From positions 692,803,501 to 692,867,500 of the forward strand of contig CM057454.1 of assembly GCA_016271365.2 (NCBI GenBank): a DNA stretch of 64,000 bases. Reading direction: 5' to 3'. Shown in pieces: positions 36,911 to 48,259 of the stretch. Origin of the DNA: Neoceratodus forsteri (lineage: Eukaryota > Chordata > Ceratodontiformes > Ceratodontidae). The translations under genes and the position numbers were made by a program. Under the pieces are notes generated by a model that was not told where the DNA came from, ran no database searches, and saw only the letters and a program-made list of their open reading frames with translations. Numbering within the stretch: position 1 is the first letter of the stretch; the number at the start of each line of letters is the position of its first letter.

Positions 36911-39420
36911 TCACGTGTCCCTCCACCTTCTGATCTGAAGAACCCTTTCCATATTAGTCTTGTTTATTCCCTTTAGGTATTTAAAAGTTTCAATCATATC
37001 CCCCCCATCCCTCTTCTCATTCAGCTCTCCCAGCCTCTCCTCATAGGATTTTCCCTCCAGTCCCTGGATCATCTTTGTTGCCCTATGCTGCACCCCCTCC
37101 AGCAATCTGATGTCCTTCTTCAGGAATGGACACCAGTACTGCATGCAGTATTCCAGGTGTGGTCTGGCCAGTGACCTGTACAGGGAAAGGATCACCTCCC
37201 TGTGCCTGGAGGAATTTCCCCTCACTATGCACCCCAGCATCTTCTTTGCCTTTGCAGCCGCCTTCCTGCACTGAGCTGAGTGGTTCATACTCCATGGTGC
37301 TTTCCAATTGCACCCCTCCCAACTGATATTTCCTCCACTGGTTCCTTGCTCCGAAGTGCAGGACTTTGCACTTCTTGGCGTTAAACCCCATCTGCCATGT
37401 CTCTGACCACTCCTGTAGTTTGGCCAGGTCCTTCTGCTGCCCCCTCCAGCCCTCTAGGTCATCTACCACAGCTCTGATTTTAGTATCGTTTGTGAACAGA
37501 CTGATCCTGCTCTGGATCCTGTTTGAGATATCAGCTATGAATATCAAAAAGAGCACCAGTCCCAGAACTGATCTCTGGGGCACCCCACTTGTAACATCCT
37601 TTGGTGATGAGAGTTCCCAAACTGCCACCACCCTTTGCTGCCTACCCCTCAGCCAGTTGATGATCCATTTTCCCTTCAGCCTCCCATGCGGCACCAAGTC
37701 AAAGGCCTTGCTAAAGTACAAATACAGGACGTCCACTGCATGCCCCCTTGTCCGGTTCCCTGGTAACCCAGTCTAAGTACTCGACTAGGTTTGTTTGACA
37801 GGATCTGCCTGAGACAAAACCGTGTTGATGACTATCTTGGAGATCATTGTCTTCCAAAAAGGTCACTAGCCTCTCTTTTAGGATTGACTCCATGAGCTTC
37901 CCCACTATTGAAGTGAGGCTCACGAGTCTGTAGTTGCCTAGATCATCCTTCAGGCCACTTTTATAAATGGGCACCACATGGGCCATCCTCTAGTGCTGTG
38001 GCATGCATCCTGTGTCCAGTGATGTATTGAACAGGTCTGCCAGTGGTCCCGCCAGGGTCTCCACTAACTCCCTGAATGCCCTAGGGTGAATGCCATCTGG
38101 TGCCGCGGTCTTGTCTACAAACAGTGCCCTTAGCCCTTCCAGCACCCTGTCCTCTGTAATCCTGAAATCACTCAGCACTGCCACCCACCCAGTCCACCCT
38201 TCCCCTGGGGTATCTGCCCACCCCCCCTTTTCCTTCATGAACACAGAGCAGAAGTATTCATTCAGAGTCTCTGCCTGGTCCTCCCCCTTCTCCATCCAGC
38301 CCCTCCCCCCCATCCTTTTTAATCCTCACAATCTGGTCTTTGTTCCTTCTTCTGTCACCAACATAGTGGAAGAAGTTATTTTCCCCATCCTTGATTCCCT
38401 ATGCCAGTCTTAGCTCCCTGGAAGCCTTGGCCGCTCTGACTAACCTAGCAACCTCCCTGGCTTTCTTTGTGTACTTGTCTTTGTCCCCTTGCCCCTTCTG
38501 ATTTCCTAAGCCTCTGGAATGTCTTTCTCTTGGCCCTCACCCCATCCATGACCTCCCAAGTCAGCCAGTCTTGGCTTCTTTGCCCTACCCTTTTTGTTCG
38601 GTGTCCTGGTACAGGTCTTAGTTGCCTCTGCTAGCCCTTTTTTAATATTTTCCCCACTTTTGGCTCGCGCTCATGCATGTCTGATATCCCATCAGGTGCC
38701 CAACCAAAATTTCCCCCATCCTTTTGAAGTCGACTCCCTTAAAAATCGATCACCCTAGATCCCGTACCTCCTGGTTTCCTGCCCATACTGAGCGTGAACC
38801 ACACCGTGTGATGGTCACTCCCAGCCAGGGGTCCTCCACTCCCAGATCCCTTACAGCCTTCCCATTTGTCAATATCAGGTCCAGAGTTCTTCCCACCCTA
38901 GTCAGCTCATGGACCAATTGCACCAGGAAGCAGTCCTGAACTGCATCTATTAATACCTGCTCCTTTGCACATGTGGTGGTTGGGGTGTTCCAGTTCACCC
39001 CAGGGAGGTTGAAGTCCCCCAACACTACTATGTTCCCCTGCCTACAGACCCTTCTAATCTGTTCGGCCAACTATCTGTCCGGGTCATTCCCCTCAGTTGG
39101 TGGCCTGTACACTACCCCCACCCTCAGTGTCTTTCTTTTGGAGTCTTGAAACTGAATCCATTGGGCCTCTGTCCTGCCCTCCACAACCTCCTTCCTTATG
39201 CACCTTATCCCCTCCCTCACGTAGATCGTCATGCCCTCCCCCTTTTCCCCTAGTGCTGTCTTTCCAGAATATCCTGTACCCTGGGATCATCATATCCCAG
39301 TCCTGGTTCTGGGTGGCCTATGTTTCAGTGATGGCAGCAATGTCCACTGTCCTCACAGCCAAGACAGCCTATAGCTCAGCTAATTTGTTACTCAAGCTTC
39401 TTCCATTCAGTGAGACCACC
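36911..39420 (-). pseudogene. CR1 ORF2 (endonuclease-reverse transcriptase), copy 2, catalytically mutated
   Basis: Endonuclease blocks are MMIPGYRIFW, VGVVYRPPTEG, VVLGDFNLPGVNW and RTLDLILTN (39293-38860). The SDHR position reads differently (TITRCGS, near 38810). The reverse transcriptase spans about 38313-37083, with NYRLVSLTS, QHGFVSGRSC, FSKAFDLVPH, TSGVPQRSVLG and FTND at 37496-37485. The last replaces the catalytic FADD, so one of the two Asp is lost. GVPQGS has become GVPQRS. The C-terminal part ends at 36911 (DMIETFKYLKGINKT...). A few frameshifts and stops separate these blocks. Confidence 0.85.
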
Positions 39421-39601
39421 CTCCAACCTGTGTCTTTCCCCCTCCCACCCTGGCTTCCCCCCTACCCCCACCTTGTGTCCCCACCTCAAATATCTCTCCC
39501 ATAGCATGGGGGGTGGGCATGCTTGGCTCCCCGCTCTGGGATCCCTGCCTACTAGCTGTCCTCATGCCCCCCACGTAGTTTAAATCTATCATTGATGCTA
39601 T

Positions 39602-40329
39602 TTACCCCTTTAACTTCTGCTTTAATACCACCTTCCCCTCCCCACTCAGGAGCAGCATATCCCCTGCATATAGATCCTTATTGTCCCAGGTTCTGCCAAA
39701 ATCTCCCACTACCCTGTACCCCTTAGACAGACACCATTCCCCCAGCCAAGTGTTGAACTCCTCAATCCTCCCTTGCCTTCCTGTACTCACACAGGATACT
39801 GGGAGCACCTCTGAGAAGGCCACTGATACCCCCACTTCCTCACATAGCCCTTCTAGTTCCTCAAACCTCCCCCTCGCCACTTTCACTGTCTCCCCACCAG
39901 GTCATTAGTACCCACATGCACCACTACATGCGGTTTCTTCCTGCCCCTCCTTGCACACTTAAGAACTGTGTGTCCTGTCCTGTCTGCTGTTAGCCTAGGT
40001 ACAGCCTCCACCCATATCCTACTATGCCTTTCCCCCCTGTCACCCCATCTGATCCCTTTAAGTATGGAATCGCCCAGCACTAGCACACCCCCTTCCTCAT
40101 TCCTTATCCCCTTCCCCACCCTTTTCTCATGGTATCCAATACTAGTGCATGCCACTTCGCTAACTCCATCCTTCTTCCCTTCTGGTCCCCCTTCTCCCCT
40201 TTCCTGTCTTCTACCCCTTCCCCTCCCTCCTCCTCCACTTCCCTCCACTCCACCCTGTCCCCCCTCCTCTGCTCTGTTCCTGTCGTCCTCCCCACCAGCA
40301 ATGTTTCTCTCCCCTTTCACTTCTGTCAC
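39602..40329 (-). pseudogene. CR1 ORF1, esterase part, copy 2
   Basis: The first frame (40329-39883) has a long Gly/Arg/Glu-rich lead, then an SGNH-esterase-type opening (VLVLGDSILKGI) and block III (VVVHVGTNDL). The frame shifts near 39885 and continues in 39886-39602 with the family's VSVAFSEVLPV and YAGDMLLLSGEG parts. The Cys-rich finger seen in copies 1 and 3 is not readable here. Catalytic Ser and the GTND block are present. Confidence 0.75.
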
Positions 40330-41606
40330 CCTCCTTTGACCGACTATTGTCCCTTGTGGATTTCCCTATCCTCCCCTCCTGCCCCCTGGAGATCATACCC
40401 CCCTTTCTACCAGTGTTGCCAGAACAGCAAACCTGTTACCTGCCCTTTCTCTGTGGTTGTGCTTTGGCCCTTCCCCCTACCTAGCCTGCCTACTTGTGCT
40501 AGTCCCTTGTTTGTTCCTCTCCTGCACTCCCTCCCCATCCTTTCCCTTGAGTCTGTGTTCCTCCCATATGGTGTCCTCATGTTATTCCCCTTATGAGCCC
40601 CTCCTGCCTCAAGACCCCCCATCCTCTCTATCTAGCCACAGCACTTCCTCCTCCAGCCTCCACAGCCTGCTACAGATTGGACGCCCTCCTAGCCTCCACA
40701 ATATGTTCATCTAAACTGCCACCCCACATCCATTGCATCCCACAATCCTACCCATGTTGGCCCTCCTTGCTTCCCGCTTCCCCCTGTACCACCCCCCTTC
40801 ACTGATTCCAACCAGCCTCACTGGACCCCTCCTCACCCTCTGGTGTGTCCATCTCTCAGATGCTCCATCTGTCCTCCTCTTGAGATGCCCACAGTGGTTT
40901 TAAGATCCTTACACTACTGCCTTCAGAGCAGACTACGCACTGTCAGCAGTATCTATACATGACTTTACAATTCTTTTTAATCCTGTACTGCTTCCTTCCG
41001 AGCAGTCTGTGCACTATTAGCAGTAACTACGCAAGTCTTTACAATCCTAGCAATGTCCCTTTCTGAGACAGTTAAAGCCAAACAGTCCTCCAGCCCCAGT
41101 GACTTTGCAAGCAGGGTCCCTAACTGCCACCCCCTCCTAGAAGAAAAACAGACAACACAGAGCTCACCATGACTTAATCACCCCTTATGTACCAAGTGTC
41201 CCAGAACAACCACAGTGGTCCAGTTTGATGGCCCAGGCAAGAACTGGAACAGCCGCACTACCTTAACTCTGAAAACAGCTGGAACTTAAGAAAAGGAAGT
41301 CACCATACCTTATCTCACACTGGGTCCCTCTAGTCTGTGGAGTTCCTACTCCACAGCCACCTTGGGAACACTTTCTCATTCGAGCTCCTCCAGCTGCCCT
41401 TACCTGCTAGTTGCTCCTCCCCATGTCCTCCTCCAATGAACAATATAGTGATCAGCTCCTTTTTGATATCCTTTTTATTCACTCCTTCACCCCTCCCCAC
41501 TAGAGGGCAATCCCTCTTAGGTCTGCAGGTTTACCCAGGTATTGGCTCCCCCTCCTTTGGGTATTTAATAGAGGTCAGGGCAGAGAGGGAGGTGGGTGGG
41601 CTAAAA

Positions 41607-42300
41607 AACCTCTCCCCCTTCTGGGATGGCTCCTGCTGCCTCCGCTGCCACTTTTCCTCTTCCTTCTCCCTTGTGGCTATGGCCGCCTGGGCTTCTCATT
41701 CCCCAGACCTTCTGAGTTTTTAAACTGAGTGGTAGCAGGTGGGTTTTTTTCAATCAGCCGCTCTGCTCAAATCCTGCTCCTGACATGCCTATTGGTTCCT
41801 CCAGGAGTCTACATCACGCTATCCTGTCCTCAGGATAGGGGACCCTTCCTTGCTCCTGGATTGACTCCCTCCTGGAGCTGGAATGCCTCAGCTCAAACCC
41901 TCTCCCCCCTTCTGGGATGGCTCCTGCTTCCTCCTTCTGTCACTTTTCCCCTTCCTTCTCCTTGCAGCAATGGCCACCTGGTCTCCTCGCTCCCCAGACC
42001 TTCTGAGCTTTTAAACTCAGCAGAGGCCGTTGAGCTTTTTAAAGCCAGAAGCTACACTCAAATCCTGCTCCTCACATGCCTATTGGCTCCTCCAGGAGCC
42101 TACATCACGCTATCCCATCCTCAGAATAGAGTGCACTTCCTTGCTCCTCGATTGGCTCCCTCCTGGAGCCAGAACGCCTCAGCTCAAACCCTCTCCCCCT
42201 TCTTGTATGGCTCCTGATGCCTCCCTCCACCTCTTTCCCCCTTCCTTCTCCTTCCAGTAACAGCCACCTGGTCTGCTCGCTCCCCGGACTTTCTGATTTT
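41607..42300 (-). repeat. Tandem 290-bp monomers upstream of CR1 copy 2
   Basis: The marker ctgggatggctcctg (or its variant) recurs at 41621, 41912 and 42202, spacings of 291 and 290 bp. The three units share ccccagaccttctga and tacatcacgctatcc phrases; the first is partial. They lie upstream of ORF1 at the 5' end of the element, as a promoter array would. Confidence 0.88.
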
Positions 42301-42302
42301 TT

Positions 42303-42340
42303 CATATAATTGATGTACGTGTACTAGAAAATACTCTTTG
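42303..42340 (-). repeat. Penelope terminal repeat A, inner piece
   Basis: catataattgatgtacgtgt and what follows match 51828-51864 up to atactctttg. Together with the two pieces at 30027 and 36593 it rebuilds a repeat of about 250 bp. Confidence 0.85.
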
Positions 42341-42604
42341 AACATGTTTAGATATCTACCATTTCAACATTTTAACTTCAAAAAACCTTTTACAGAAATA
42401 AAATATATATACAAAATTAATTTGTCGAAAGCATCTAAAACATAAGAAACATTTAGGAAATCCATGAATCTAATGCATTGAGATTGTTAGCTCAATTAAA
42501 TAGTAAGTCATAAAACACACACATGCCCCCCACCAGTGAACAGGCATCTATCATTACTCTAAATATTTTTAGTAAAAAACATGATTCTAATCAAATATAG
42601 TTTT

Positions 42605-43386
42605 CTTATTATTTTAATTATGTATGTCTACTTTACAAAAAAACCAAAACAAAGCCCAATGTCTTTCACCATTCAGAGGTCATGGTTCTTGTAAAAGGCC
42701 TCCATCATTGATTCATTTATTAGTTAACCTAAGATGCCAGATTTTTCATTAGCTTTTACATCATTTGATGTGACATTAAGTGGAGCACCATAGAATCGAT
42801 GGATTCCAATCTAATAGTCTTCATTAAGAACCAAAAGAATATTTTTAATATTAATTAAAACAATGAATGCTAAATTTGACCTTTGAGTTGTTTTGCCCAT
42901 CTCAAAGCTTACTACAGTATTACACTAATTTGAAGTTGTAACTACAAGATATTGTTATAACTCAAAATAATTTTGTTCAATACAGAATGACAAGTGAGTT
43001 ATTCTTATTATGTGTGTCTACTTTAGCAAAAAAACAAAGCCCAATGTTTTTCACCATTCAGAGGTCATAGTTCTTGCAAAAGATCACCGTCATTAATTTG
43101 TTCATTAGTTAACCTATGATGGCAAATTTTTACTTGGCTGTTATATCACTTGATGAGACAGAAATTAAACATCACACAATCAATGTACTCTAATCTAATA
43201 GTCTTATCTAAGAACTAAAAGGATAGTTTTAAAATTGATAAGAACAAAAAATGCAAACTTCTACCTATGAGTTGTTTTGCCCAGCTGAAAGCTTTCTATT
43301 ATATTAATTCAAACTTATAGCTACAAGATATTTTTACAATTCTAAATAATTTTAAACAAATACAAATACAGAAAAACGAGTGAGTA
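42605..43386 (-). repeat. 390-bp tandem duplication in the Penelope 3' region
   Basis: Two diverged copies are offset by 390 bp: tgtatgtctacttt at 42621 against tgtgtgtctacttt at 43011, and later caccattcagaggtcat in both. No coding frame is present. The rest of 42341-43758 is AT-rich 3' sequence of the element. Confidence 0.85.
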
Positions 43387-43758
43387 ACAATATTTTAACA
43401 CGATTTGATCTCAATCCAAATAAGTTACTGGAAAAAATTAATTGCTAAAGTTTTTTATTTTATTATAAACCTCGTAGTCCATAATCTGTTAATTAATCTT
43501 AATAGAGTGCAATGTAAATGCTTCGCAAAAAATAAAGTGCTCCAATAATTACAAAAATTCCCATATTCAATAAATAGAAAAGAAAAGTTATTCCCATAAC
43601 TCAAGCATTTAGTTTAATAAAGTCTTTCATAAAAGTCCAGGTTACTGGAATATGACATGGTGACACCAATCAAGGCAATACATATTACCTTTTGTAAAGT
43701 TCATGTAAGTAAATTAATTAACATTAGAGTATCACCCACTACAGAAACATGATTTCAA

Positions 43759-43917
43759 CTACAGGTAAGGTTTATAATCAATTTGATCATTCAATCCTAT
43801 TGGAATAAGGGCACCTAATTTTGATATCCACCTTGTTTCACATTAGTTTAAAAGGTTTTCTTTATTCTCTCCTGTAGGGAGGGAGGCACAGTGTCAAGAG
43901 CTCTAAATTTTAAACAC
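43759..43917 (-). pseudogene. C-terminal end of the Penelope-like ORF
   Basis: Two overlapping frames give the family's C-terminal pattern: FRALDTVPPSLQER, then after a frameshift RWISKLGALIPIGLNDQIDY and a TAG at 43761-43759. In Penelope-like elements this segment ends the GIY-YIG endonuclease region. The upstream catalytic parts are missing because Harbinger-type DNA starts at 43918. Confidence 0.75.
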
Positions 43918-44349
43918 TGTGGGTGGGATATTCAAAGCAGTTGCACATGGTGCAAATGAGAAGCACCTGCGCAAGTGTGGAAATGCACCAAAGAGTGATA
44001 TTCAGCGGGAGCCAATGCGCTGCACAAATCGCAGTGTGTCAATGTGCAACCCTAATGAATGTATGTGCAAGTGCAGGGGGCGTAGCCATAAATAAGCAGT
44101 GCAGTGCAATATTCAACAACAAGCAACAGCGCAAACATGGAACAACAGGGACATGTGTGGAGCAAACTTAAGCCCATAAAAAGAGGGAGCAAGCAAGGGA
44201 TGGAGGCATGCACCACGGGGAGCAGGAGAGAGAGGAAGAGCGAGTGAGCAGGCAGGACAGCAGGAGGGGTACAAGACAGAGACAGAGGCAGACAGGAAGT
44301 GCAACAGAGTGTGGGACTGGGCGTGTGACACTGAATGAGCCTGCGTGTG

Positions 44350-44382
44350 TGAGCTTGTGTGTGTGTGTGTGTGTGTGTGTGT
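44350..44382. repeat. (GT)n microsatellite
   Basis: GT repeats, interrupted once, upstream of the transposase. Confidence 0.9.
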
Positions 44383-44604
44383 GACAGGTGTGGGGGCAAC
44401 TACAGCAGCATGAGTCTGTGACACTGAGCAGAGGAGTGGCAGCGAAAGTGCCTGGATGGGTGGGAGGCGGAGGCCACAGCCAACAGGCCACCAGCTGGGA
44501 ACCCCCGAACACAGGTGTGCGCCCAGCTCAAGGGCACATGCAGCAGCACACAGCCGGGGGTGCCTGGGGAGACAGCCACTCGGGGGGGCAGGACAGCCCA
44601 GGCC

Positions 44605-45884
44605 ATGACCAGTGCCATCTTCCAGACAGAGGCAGTAATGAGGGGTGTGAGGAGGCAAGAGGTAGAGCGGCATGGCCATGGAAGGGTTCATCGTCAGTAT
44701 GCTCAGAACAGGTGGTACCGTGCCGGCACCACCTTTGAACAGTACAGTGACACAGAGATTGTGGGCTGGTACCACCTGAACTGGGCAATCCTGAGGCAGC
44801 TCTGTGAGCTGTGCAGTGATGACATGCAGGCAGCCACAAGACAGAGCCATGCCCTCTTGGTGGAGATCAAGGTCACGGCCGTCATGTGCCTGCTCACCAC
44901 GGGTACCTTCCAGAGACCAACAGGGGACACCACAGGCATAACTCAGTCAGCCACGTCATGGCTCCTCACACAATTCCTCAACGCGCTGCTGCCACGTGCT
45001 GCGGAATACATCCATTTCCCCAGCACACAGGCAGAGCATACAGTGAACATGCAGGAGTTCCACAGGGTGGCACGTATGCCTGGCATGCTAGGAGCCATCG
45101 ACTGCACCCACATAGGCATCTGCATGCCACCTGGGTAGGAGGGGGTAGCCTACATCAACAGGAAAGGCTACCCCAGCATCAACTGCCAGGTGGTGTGCGA
45201 TGCCAGGAGGTGCATAATCAATGTCTGTGCCACACACCTTGGTGGAGCACACAATGCCTTCATCTGACATCAGTCAGCACTGTGCCACAGGTCTGAGAGT
45301 GGGGATATCCCCACTGGCCACCTAGTAGGTGAGTATGCAGTTGGAATGGGTAGCCTGGCACAACAGTGTAGGGTGTGGGGGATGCTAGTCCAGGGGCATC
45401 AGAGGGTGTGGCCAGGAAGGCAGGGGGTTGCAGCTACACAGACCACCATGTTAACCACACATGTCAACACACAGGTGACAGTGGATACCCACTCTGGCAC
45501 TGACTGCTCTCCCCATACCGGTGTCCGTCAACCCCAGTGCAGGAGCAATACAATGAGGCACATGCCAGCACATGGAACCTCATCAAGCATGTGTTCAGGT
45601 TGCTGAAGGCCCGGTTCCATTGCTTGGACAGGTCTGGCGGTGCCCTACAGTACAGCCCCTCAAAGGCCTGTGGCCTATTCCTGGCCTGCTGTATGCTACA
45701 CAACATGGCCACTGACTGTGAGATAGCTGTCGAGGCTGAAGAGGGGAACAGCAGTGGGAATGACATGGTCTCCAGGTCAGACGGTAGTGGGCAGCCCCCC
45801 CGGGTGAAGGGAACCTCGACAGAACAGGATGGCCCAGCAGCACCGGGACACAATTGCAGAGGAGCACTATGGTCATGCAGGTAG
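44605..45884 (+). pseudogene. Harbinger transposase (HARBI1-like), two exons, catalytic residues lost
   Basis: Exons 44605-45328 and 45475-45884 join in phase (donor GTGAGT at 45329, acceptor ACACAG before 45475) to 378 codons, close to the roughly 350-residue HARBI1 family. The DDE nuclease fold shows GMLGAIDCTHI, with the first Asp at 45100, and the VNRKGY-type INRKGYPSINCQVVCDA. The second Asp position reads GAHNAF, with Asn at 45253. The third acidic position, normally Glu in a VIER-type motif, reads LIKHVF (Lys at 45585). The RFHCLD and CCMLHN motifs remain. In-frame stops are TAG 45136, TGA 45265 and TGA 45501; the two TGA fit TGG mutated by G to A. The start is the ATG at 44605, but an upstream ATG at 44515 is possible. 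The enzyme is dead. Confidence 0.85.
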
Positions 45885-46026
45885 GTGAACATGATCGCAC
45901 GCATGTCCCAGGGACCATGGTACAGTAGTCAGGCATACAAGGCTGGGCCCCATGACAGAAATGTCTGGTGGGTAGCGGGACGGGCATGGGACTGGACCCC
46001 ATGGAAGCACCCTGTACAGCACTGTA

Positions 46027-46092
46027 AACTCCACCCACACACCCACACACACACACATGCACATGCACACAGGCACCCACATGCGCACACCC
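46027..46092. repeat. CA-rich simple repeat
   Basis: Interrupted CA and CACAYG repeats downstream of the transposase exon. A second (CA)n run lies at 46256-46270. Confidence 0.8.
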
Positions 46093-46371
46093 AGAGGTCA
46101 CCAACGGGCATGTGTCAGACACTGAACACCGGTGCACAGTAGCAGCCAGTGTTGTGTTGGCATCATCATACACATTCCACAGGGGCCAGCGGCTGGGTTG
46201 GTGTGCACAAGGCCTGTGTGCGGTGTCGACAATGGATGTCATGTCCCTGGAATGCACACACACACACACCACACCAATGTGCACACAGGGCAGCGGCAGA
46301 CAGCAGACAAGGAGAATGGCTGCTCAGGACTGCCACGTGGTCGCACGGCCACAGCGGACATGTGAACAGCC

Positions 46372-47996
46372 TCACCAAGACCGCCCAGCAGAAGCAGGCT
46401 GTGCAATGGCCACAGGGGGTGTCTCTGATGGTCCCCCGGGTGTGTCACTGTGGGAACATGACCGGTCCCTTGCAGGAGGCTGCAGGCTCCTGAACATGCC
46501 TGCTCCAGGTTTGCCCAGAATGCCCACAGCAGATCCTGATATCGACACTGAGTGGGTCGCACGATGCCATGACCGAGGGGTGGTGAAGGCACTCCATGGG
46601 GTCTGTGGTGGATGGCCATGCACCAGGGTGGCCAGTGGTGCTAGGCCAGCCGTGACCGCAGTGGTAAGCTGATCCAGGGCTGCGGTCATGTCCTCCCGCA
46701 TACATGTGGTCTCGACCAGGAGCAGCTCAAAGTCCCTGTCATGCCTCCCTGTGGACTGGTGCAGCTCTGTGCAGAGTGCACGCACCCCTGCCATGACCAG
46801 CACCTGTTTCTCCCCAGAGGCCCATAGCAGACGGGTGTGCTCAGTCAAGGGGTCGGCGGCCTGGGGGCATGGGCATTGCGCTGACTCACGGATGGTGCTT
46901 GACCCCACAGCACAGCCCCCCATGCTGGTGGGGGCTGCACAGTGGGGCCCCCTTGGGGCTGATCAGTCTGCAGTGCAACGTCAGCAGCCACTGCACCCGG
47001 CCCCTCATCGACCTTATCCTGCTGCCGCTGCTGCCTCTCCAGCCACTGTGCGCAGATCGGCGCCAGTGCATCTGCACCACCACCCCTTTCAGACTGCACC
47101 GCAACAATGGTGCCCACAACATCATTGGGTGTGGTGGCCGGTGGGCGGTCAACCACCACCAGGGCACCGTCTGTGCTGCCGTGGTGGGTGTGTGGTATTG
47201 GTGCCTCCCCCTGAATGGCAACACCACTATCCAGGATGCTGTCCACGTCATTGTCATCGGTCCCAGACCCCACCTCAATCTGCATCTCGGCATACTGGAC
47301 ACCATGGCTGGCATCCTGCTGAAACACAGCCAGGGTGTCTTCCGCGACCACACCACATGCATCCAGATGGACAATGAGGTTGGGCTGCCCATGGTCCGGA
47401 CCCCAGACACTGGTGGAGGTGGACGGACAGTCCTCCAGGTCCAGGACTGCCCCCATGGTGGACACCCCACCCCTGCCGCTGCATACAGATGCACCAGAGC
47501 TGAAAGGGAGAACAGTTGCATTAGTGGCACTGGCACACACCCCTGTCCTCCTTCCCCAGGTGCTGTTGTACCCACCATGCAGTGATGGGCTTCCCCCTAT
47601 CTGGAACCCTCCGCCAGACACTACCTCGATGGCACTGTACTACATGGATGCCTCCACCAACTTCTGCGGTGACAGCTGTGGCATGTCAGGCTGTCCACCA
47701 TCCATGGCAGCACGTGCGGCCTGGATGGTGGCCACCTTCTCCTTAATCTTACTCCAGTCAGTGCCTACCTTCTTCTTGCACTCCTGTGCTGTCCTTTGAT
47801 GGCTGCCCTGCTGGTTCACAGCCCTGGCCACACCCTACCATGCTGTCGCCCGGGCCTGTGGGGTGCCTGTTGAGCCACTCAGGAGAGGCTCCTGGTCCAG
47901 GTAGGCATCAAATAGGGCATCGCTCTCTGCCCTCGTGAAGTTGGGACTGCGCTTCCGTGCAGGCCCATGCTCCTCAACCTCCTCATGTTCTGTCAT
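46372..47996 (-). pseudogene. Harbinger Myb-like DNA-binding protein (NAIF1-like), broken
   Basis: Myb-like partners help the Harbinger transposase reach the nucleus and bind the ends. The first part (47996-47640) opens with an acidic leader and RKRSPNFTRAESDALFDAYL, the helix 1 pattern of NAIF1-type Myb/SANT domains. ATAW, a stop (TAG at 47834-47832), and GVARAVNQQG...RTAQECKKK complete it. After a probable intron (acceptor ctttcag near 47500) the frame 47500-46845 carries a low-complexity Asp-rich stretch. The C-terminal frame (46923-46372) has a LRLLEEMASLH-like helical segment around ELLLVETTCM. Frames change twice, so it is broken. It converges on the transposase. Confidence 0.72.
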
Positions 47997-48259
47997 GCTT
48001 AGTCCTGTGGGTATTAACATGTGGTCAATGATGGCTGCAATCCACACTGCCCTCCCAATCCACTGTCCTGACAGGCCCAAGGCCTGGTGACTTACCTCTG
48101 AAGGATGCAATACCAGTCTAGTGCCTGTGCAGTTCCGTGGTACATTTATAGCGCATCACATGCAAATGAGGAGATGTGCAACTGAAACGAGATGCAAATG
48201 CCTCCGATGTGCTGCAGATATGGTGAATAGCTAATCTGCATATGCCAGCTGAATATCGT

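Larger units (their letters stand above)
36635..42302 (-). mobile_element. Near full-length CR1 LINE, copy 2
   Basis: A 5.7-kb minus-strand CR1. A tandem upstream array (42300-41607) is followed by a leader, ORF1 (40329-39602), ORF2 (about 39420-36911) and a 3' UTR ending near 36635 in ATATGTTCGTATG. It interrupts the Penelope terminal repeat: flanks at 36634 and 42303 join to match the intact copy at 51799-51864. A cata tetramer may be a short target duplication. It belongs to a different CR1 subfamily from copies 1 and 3 (other 3' end, other array). Confidence 0.85.

Noticed and set aside
40129..40596. 155-codon Pro/Ser-rich plus-strand frame
   Set aside because: Antisense to CR1 copy 2 ORF1; its low complexity mirrors the Gly/Arg/Glu-rich lead of that ORF.
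44113..44850. 245-codon Cys/Pro/His-rich frame on the minus strand
   Set aside because: It is the antisense of the Harbinger leader and transposase exon, and its composition follows from GT repeats and GC skew. No domain or signal supports it.
46688..47377. 229-codon plus-strand frame
   Set aside because: It runs antisense to the NAIF1-like Myb pseudogene. The minus strand carries the family-like protein.
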